Shown here piece after piece: positions 6,421 through 9,822 of a stretch of 9,822 bases of DNA (the first letter of the stretch is position 1; each line of letters opens with the position of its first letter). Both the position numbers and the translations under genes were made by a program. Location: positions 1 to 9,822 of the forward strand of contig JBCCQK010000315.1 of the NCBI GenBank assembly GCA_039024375.1, given 5' to 3'. This DNA is from JAFMDF01 sp039024375. Its GTDB lineage: Bacteria > Bacteroidota > Bacteroidia > Chitinophagales > Saprospiraceae. The notes beneath the pieces are model-generated. The model was not told the origin of the DNA and made no database searches. It saw nothing but the letters and a program-made list of their open reading frames with translations.

Positions 6421-7359
6421 TTAAACTAGACCTCTCCCCTCTTTCACAATTGCTCCTTCCTTATTGAGTTTCTTTAACAAACGGTCTAAGATACCGTTGA
6501 TAAAATCTTTACTTTTATCAGTGCTGTACAATTTGGCAATTTCTACAAATTCGTTCAAAGTTACTTTTGTTGGAATGGTCGGAAAGTTGAGTAATTCGCT
6601 TAGGGCCATTTTTAGCAAAATCATATCGATGATGGCTACCCGTTCGGCGTCCCAATTTTTCAAGGTAGGTTCAATAATTTCTAAGAGTTGCACATCTTTG
6701 AGAAAAACGTCTTGTAGCAATGCCTCGCCAAATTCCGTTACAGTATCAAATCCCGGGCGTAAACCTTCGATGTAATCCGATTCTAAAGGGAGTGCTTTTA
6801 AGGTTTTTTTCATCGCCCCTACAACCAAGGATTTATCATCCCACCAGTTGGAGAAGTAATCATCCATCAAGTCGTTGTAGGTTTCGCCGCCAATGGAATA
6901 TTTAAACAAAAACAGCAAAATATTTAGATGGTCTCTATTGGTTGTATTTGAATTGTTGAGGTAGGATTTATATTCGGGGGTTTTAGCAAATTCGATGTAA
7001 AGTAACCGTGTATTATCTTCCGATAAAAATTTATCTACTTTGCTTTTGCGAAGGATTAACTCAAATTGTTCATCGCCAACGAGCGATTGAATTAATGGAT
7101 TTTTGTACAATTTAGCGGAGAAGTTCTTGTCGAAATCGGAGGGAAGGTGTTTTTTTTTGCGGTGCGCCTCATCTTTTAGCGAATATTTCGTTATTTCCCT
7201 TATTTGCAAGAGGTTAAACAAATACAATTCGTAAGATTGGTTGATGCTTTCCCGATAAACGGTAGTGGATAAGCGAACGTCAGATTTGAGTACATTATCA
7301 CGGCTGATGGCGTACAAACACTGCATCACTTTAACTCTAATATTCCTTCTACTAAGCAT
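6421..7359 (-). CDS. nusB: Transcription antitermination factor NusB (long Bacteroidota form)
   Basis: NusB binds boxA RNA with NusE (ribosomal protein S10) and keeps RNA polymerase processive through rRNA operons. The N-terminus LSRRNIRVKVMQCLYA (2-16) matches the RRxxRxxAxQxLY opening of NusB. The C-terminal half carries the rest of the fold: NWDAERVAIIDMILLKMALSELL (235-257), then IPTKVTLNEFVEIAKLYS (262-279) and DKSKDFINGILDRL (281-294), which match the most conserved NusB segments. At 312 residues it is about twice the length of E. coli NusB. The extra material is a charged, helical insertion between roughly residues 20 and 170, as I remember for Bacteroidota NusB. The start is the ATG at 7357-7359. 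A TTAATTTG on the minus strand (7429-7422) is one mismatch from the -7 consensus and may be part of its promoter. The gene is divergent from the Clp-type ATPase and convergent with typA. Confidence 0.93.
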   Translation of the reverse strand: MLSRRNIRVKVMQCLYAISRDNVLKSDVRLSTTVYRESINQSYELYLFNLLQIREITKYSLKDEAHRKKKHLPSDFDKNFSAKLYKNPLIQSLVGDEQFELILRKSKVDKFLSEDNTRLLYIEFAKTPEYKSYLNNSNTTNRDHLNILLFLFKYSIGGETYNDLMDDYFSNWWDDKSLVVGAMKKTLKALPLESDYIEGLRPGFDTVTEFGEALLQDVFLKDVQLLEIIEPTLKNWDAERVAIIDMILLKMALSELLNFPTIPTKVTLNEFVEIAKLYSTDKSKDFINGILDRLLKKLNKEGAIVKEGRGLV

Positions 7360-7523
7360 ACGTTTCCTTCTTCAAGGCGTTTTTGGCAGATTTGAATTTT
7401 TGGTAACACTAAATTGTTGTTGCAAATTAAAGTCTTTTTTGAAATACTTCGCTACCTTTAAGCCAACTATTTTTCAATATTCTGTTAGGATGGTTGCTGT
7501 CCTACAAGATTGACAAAAAATCA

Positions 7524-9788
7524 ATGGAAAAAATCATTTATCCTATTCTTTACTACCAATTAGGAGAATCCGCTACGTTAGGGTTACTAGTTGGAACGAA
7601 TTATCAGCTAGTCGCTAAAAACCTAACTGCATTAAAGTCAGGATTTCATACGTATATCAATCAACAATATAAAAAATTTGACGACTATTGGTTGATGGAT
7701 ATCATTGACCCCAAGTTAAAAATCATCGAGGTGAGTGTGCGCCCTACTTACGCTACCGAACGGGGACGTTATCCCGCCGCAATGGATTTAAAAGTTCTGA
7801 TGCCATGCGTCTTTGGCGAAAATTTTCAAGGGCATTACGAATGTTACCTGCCCTTGCTAGATAGACGTTTTTTTTATTATGAACCCAAGCAGTTCCGAAC
7901 GTTAGCCGTCCACACCAGTAAAAATGCCCTAAATCGCATGCCGCCCGAGCAACTTCACCGATTGCTGTTGTACAGTCCGCCCAAGATGGACAAAATTGTT
8001 TTACGCATAAAAAAAGACCGAAATTTTGTGGACGATTGGAGCGATGACCTTGCTCCTCCCATTAAGGTTTTGAACCGTTTGGCGGAACAATACCCCTATT
8101 CGAAGGCCATTCAAAAAAGTACCAATACCCTACCCGACGTAGCTTGGGAATTAGAGCATTTTGTGGAGGAAAGCATGGAGAAAATTGTCCACCAGAAGGC
8201 TAATATCATCATTGTGGGCAATCACGGAGTAGGTAAAAGCGCCGTCTTAAAACAAGTATTCAAACGACTGCACAACCAAGTTCGGAAAGGAGAACTGGCC
8301 CTCACTTTTTGGCGAATTATGTCCCAACGGATTACGGCTTCCTCTAAATACTTGGGCGAATGGCAAGAAACCTGCGAAGCATTAGTCAGCGAGTTGAAAA
8401 TCGTTAACGGTATTCTTTGGGTACAGGACCTAATTCAACTCATTCGGATGGGTGGTGAGGGCCCAGAAGACAGTGTTGCTGCTTTTTTATTAACCTTTTT
8501 ACAGCGGGGAGACTTGCAAATAGTAGGAGAAATAACGCCGCAAGAATTAGAAAGTATGCGGCGATTTTTGCCCGGTTTTGTGGACAATTTTCAAATTATC
8601 GAAATCAAGGAATTACCCGAACAGAAAGTGCAGGCCATTTTGCAGCAATTTGCCGATTACGCCCAAAAAAACCTCAGAATATCGGTGAAAGAACCCGTCC
8701 TACAATTGATATATCGACTCTTGGTCCGCTATTATCCCTATGAAAGCTTTCCTGGCAAAGCCGTCAATTTTTTAGGAAAGTCCATTAGCTTGGCCCAATT
8801 GGACGGAGAAATAAAGATTACAAAAAATAAAGTCATTGACCAATTTATTCAACAAACGGGCCTGCCTGAACTATTTTTAAAGGACGAATTATTACTCGAC
8901 CAATCAGATTTAGCAGCCTATTTTCAACAACGGATTATTGGCCAACCATTCGCCGTCAAAAAAATGACAACGGTGGTCAAAATCTTCAAAGCGGGACTCA
9001 ATAATCCTTACAAACCAATTCAAACGCTACTTTTTGCGGGGCCAACGGGCGTAGGAAAAACGGCAAGTGCCAAAGCCTTGTCCAATTATTTTTTTGGAAA
9101 AGGACAAAAGCAATCTCCTTTGATTCGAATTGATATGAGCGAATTTCAGCACCCCGGCATGATTCACCGTTTTATTGGTTCGGGAAAAGAAGTAGGCAAA
9201 TTGGTTCAATTAGTCCGCGAGAAGCCCTTTTCAGTCCTACTGCTAGATGAGGTAGAAAAAGCCGACCCTTCCATTTTTGACGCCTTATTGACGGTTTTGG
9301 ACGAGGGGATTTTAGTAGATGCGTTTGGCAGAGTGACCAATTTCAAAAATACCATCATCATTATGACCACCAACCTGGGGGCTACTAGTCGGCAATCCAT
9401 TGGTTTTGGGAGTACGGATGACCACGAGACGGCTTACATGTCCGCCATCTCTAGCTTTTTTAGACCCGAATTTGTCAACCGCATTGATGGACTCGTTTTC
9501 TTTAAATCCCTAACGGAAAAAGATATTCGAAAGATTACTGAACTAGAACTCCAGCAACTCCAAAAACGGGAAGGTTTTTTGAAAAAAGGACTTACGCTAC
9601 ATTTTTCGAAATCACTCGTTCGCCATTTGGTTTCGGTTGGATTTGACGAGAAATACGGCGCCAGACCTCTCCAACGAGCGATTGAGAATACGATTATTAA
9701 CCCGATGGCCGAATGGTTGTTGACGCATCCGAATGCTGAGAATCAAGTAATTAATTTGGATTATAAGGAAAGATTGATTGTTCGATAA
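7524..9788 (+). CDS. Atypical HSP100/Clp-family double AAA+ ATPase with a novel N-terminal domain
   Basis: This 754-residue protein has two AAA+ modules in the ClpA/ClpB/ClpC arrangement. Residues 1 to about 185 contain no Clp N-domain repeats; visible landmarks are VRPTYATERGRYP (72-84) and LPLLDRRFFYYEP (109-121). D1 has Walker A GNHGVGKS (232-239) and a KYLGE pore loop (275-279), but Walker B reads ILWVQD (297-302) instead of hhhhDE, and the RRF arginine fingers read DNF (354-356). There is no coiled-coil M domain. D2 has Walker A GPTGVGKT (506-513), Walker B LLLDE (572-576), sensor-1 TTN (615-617), arginine finger R653 in RPEFVNRID and sensor-2 GAR (712-714). The usual GAPPGYVGYEEGG pore loop is shortened to GSGKEVG (552-558), with no aromatic residue. 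QSIGFG (624-629) sits where ClpA and ClpC carry their ClpP-docking IGL/IGF loop. The ATG at 7524 is preferred over an in-frame TTG at 7494. TACCTTTA (7453-7460) is a possible -7 element. The role is unknown; chaperone, ClpP partner or remodeller are all possible. Confidence 0.85.
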   Translation: MEKIIYPILYYQLGESATLGLLVGTNYQLVAKNLTALKSGFHTYINQQYKKFDDYWLMDIIDPKLKIIEVSVRPTYATERGRYPAAMDLKVLMPCVFGENFQGHYECYLPLLDRRFFYYEPKQFRTLAVHTSKNALNRMPPEQLHRLLLYSPPKMDKIVLRIKKDRNFVDDWSDDLAPPIKVLNRLAEQYPYSKAIQKSTNTLPDVAWELEHFVEESMEKIVHQKANIIIVGNHGVGKSAVLKQVFKRLHNQVRKGELALTFWRIMSQRITASSKYLGEWQETCEALVSELKIVNGILWVQDLIQLIRMGGEGPEDSVAAFLLTFLQRGDLQIVGEITPQELESMRRFLPGFVDNFQIIEIKELPEQKVQAILQQFADYAQKNLRISVKEPVLQLIYRLLVRYYPYESFPGKAVNFLGKSISLAQLDGEIKITKNKVIDQFIQQTGLPELFLKDELLLDQSDLAAYFQQRIIGQPFAVKKMTTVVKIFKAGLNNPYKPIQTLLFAGPTGVGKTASAKALSNYFFGKGQKQSPLIRIDMSEFQHPGMIHRFIGSGKEVGKLVQLVREKPFSVLLLDEVEKADPSIFDALLTVLDEGILVDAFGRVTNFKNTIIIMTTNLGATSRQSIGFGSTDDHETAYMSAISSFFRPEFVNRIDGLVFFKSLTEKDIRKITELELQQLQKREGFLKKGLTLHFSKSLVRHLVSVGFDEKYGARPLQRAIENTIINPMAEWLLTHPNAENQVINLDYKERLIVR

Positions 9789-9822
9789 CGTTTATTCTGG
9801 ATTTTTTCAAATCAAGTCGTTC

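Noticed and set aside
7494..7523. Upstream TTG start that would extend the Clp-type ATPase by 10 residues
   Set aside because: The ATG at 7524 follows an A-rich leader and begins a well-formed hydrophobic strand, whereas the TTG adds only a charged, unconserved-looking stretch.

Overview
The window looks like a chromosomal segment of a Bacteroidota organism. The DNA is moderately AT-rich, starts lack Shine-Dalgarno sequences, and typA is preceded by a textbook Bacteroidota promoter element (TAnnTTTG followed by CA). NusB has the long form of about 310 residues, and the first gene belongs to the DUF6624 family. This placement is inferred from those traits; nothing in the window narrows it to a genus.

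Layout. On the minus strand, positions 74-755 hold a secreted DUF6624-type gene broken by a one-base frameshift. Positions 756-1188 are non-coding; their second half (997-1149) is a mosaic of short tandem repeats bracketed by an imperfect inverted repeat. Two minus-strand membrane transporters follow: a Na/Pi cotransporter with a PhoU-like tail (1189-2883) and, upstream of it, a divergent PiT-family permease (3034-4017). Between them lies an exceptional 30-bp hairpin (2962-3024), starting 9 nt after the permease stop codon. Positions 4018-4452 form a divergent regulatory region with a candidate promoter for the permease, four 11-bp TTAA-type repeats resembling a Pho box, and the typA promoter.

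TypA/BipA GTPase (4453-6264, plus strand) ends at an intrinsic terminator and converges on nusB (6421-7359, minus strand). Divergent from nusB is a 754-residue HSP100/Clp-type double AAA+ ATPase (7524-9788, plus strand).

Two themes stand out. First, two unrelated types of phosphate transporter sit side by side with possible phosphate-responsive DNA upstream, which suggests a phosphate-uptake locus. Second, the Clp-type ATPase is atypical. Its N-terminal ~185 residues are not a Clp N-domain and it has no M domain. The first AAA module has lost the Walker B acid pair and both arginine fingers. The second AAA module keeps its catalytic residues but lacks the aromatic GYVG pore loop. It still carries a ClpA/ClpC-style IGF loop where ClpP would dock. 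It is the best candidate here for an under-described system.
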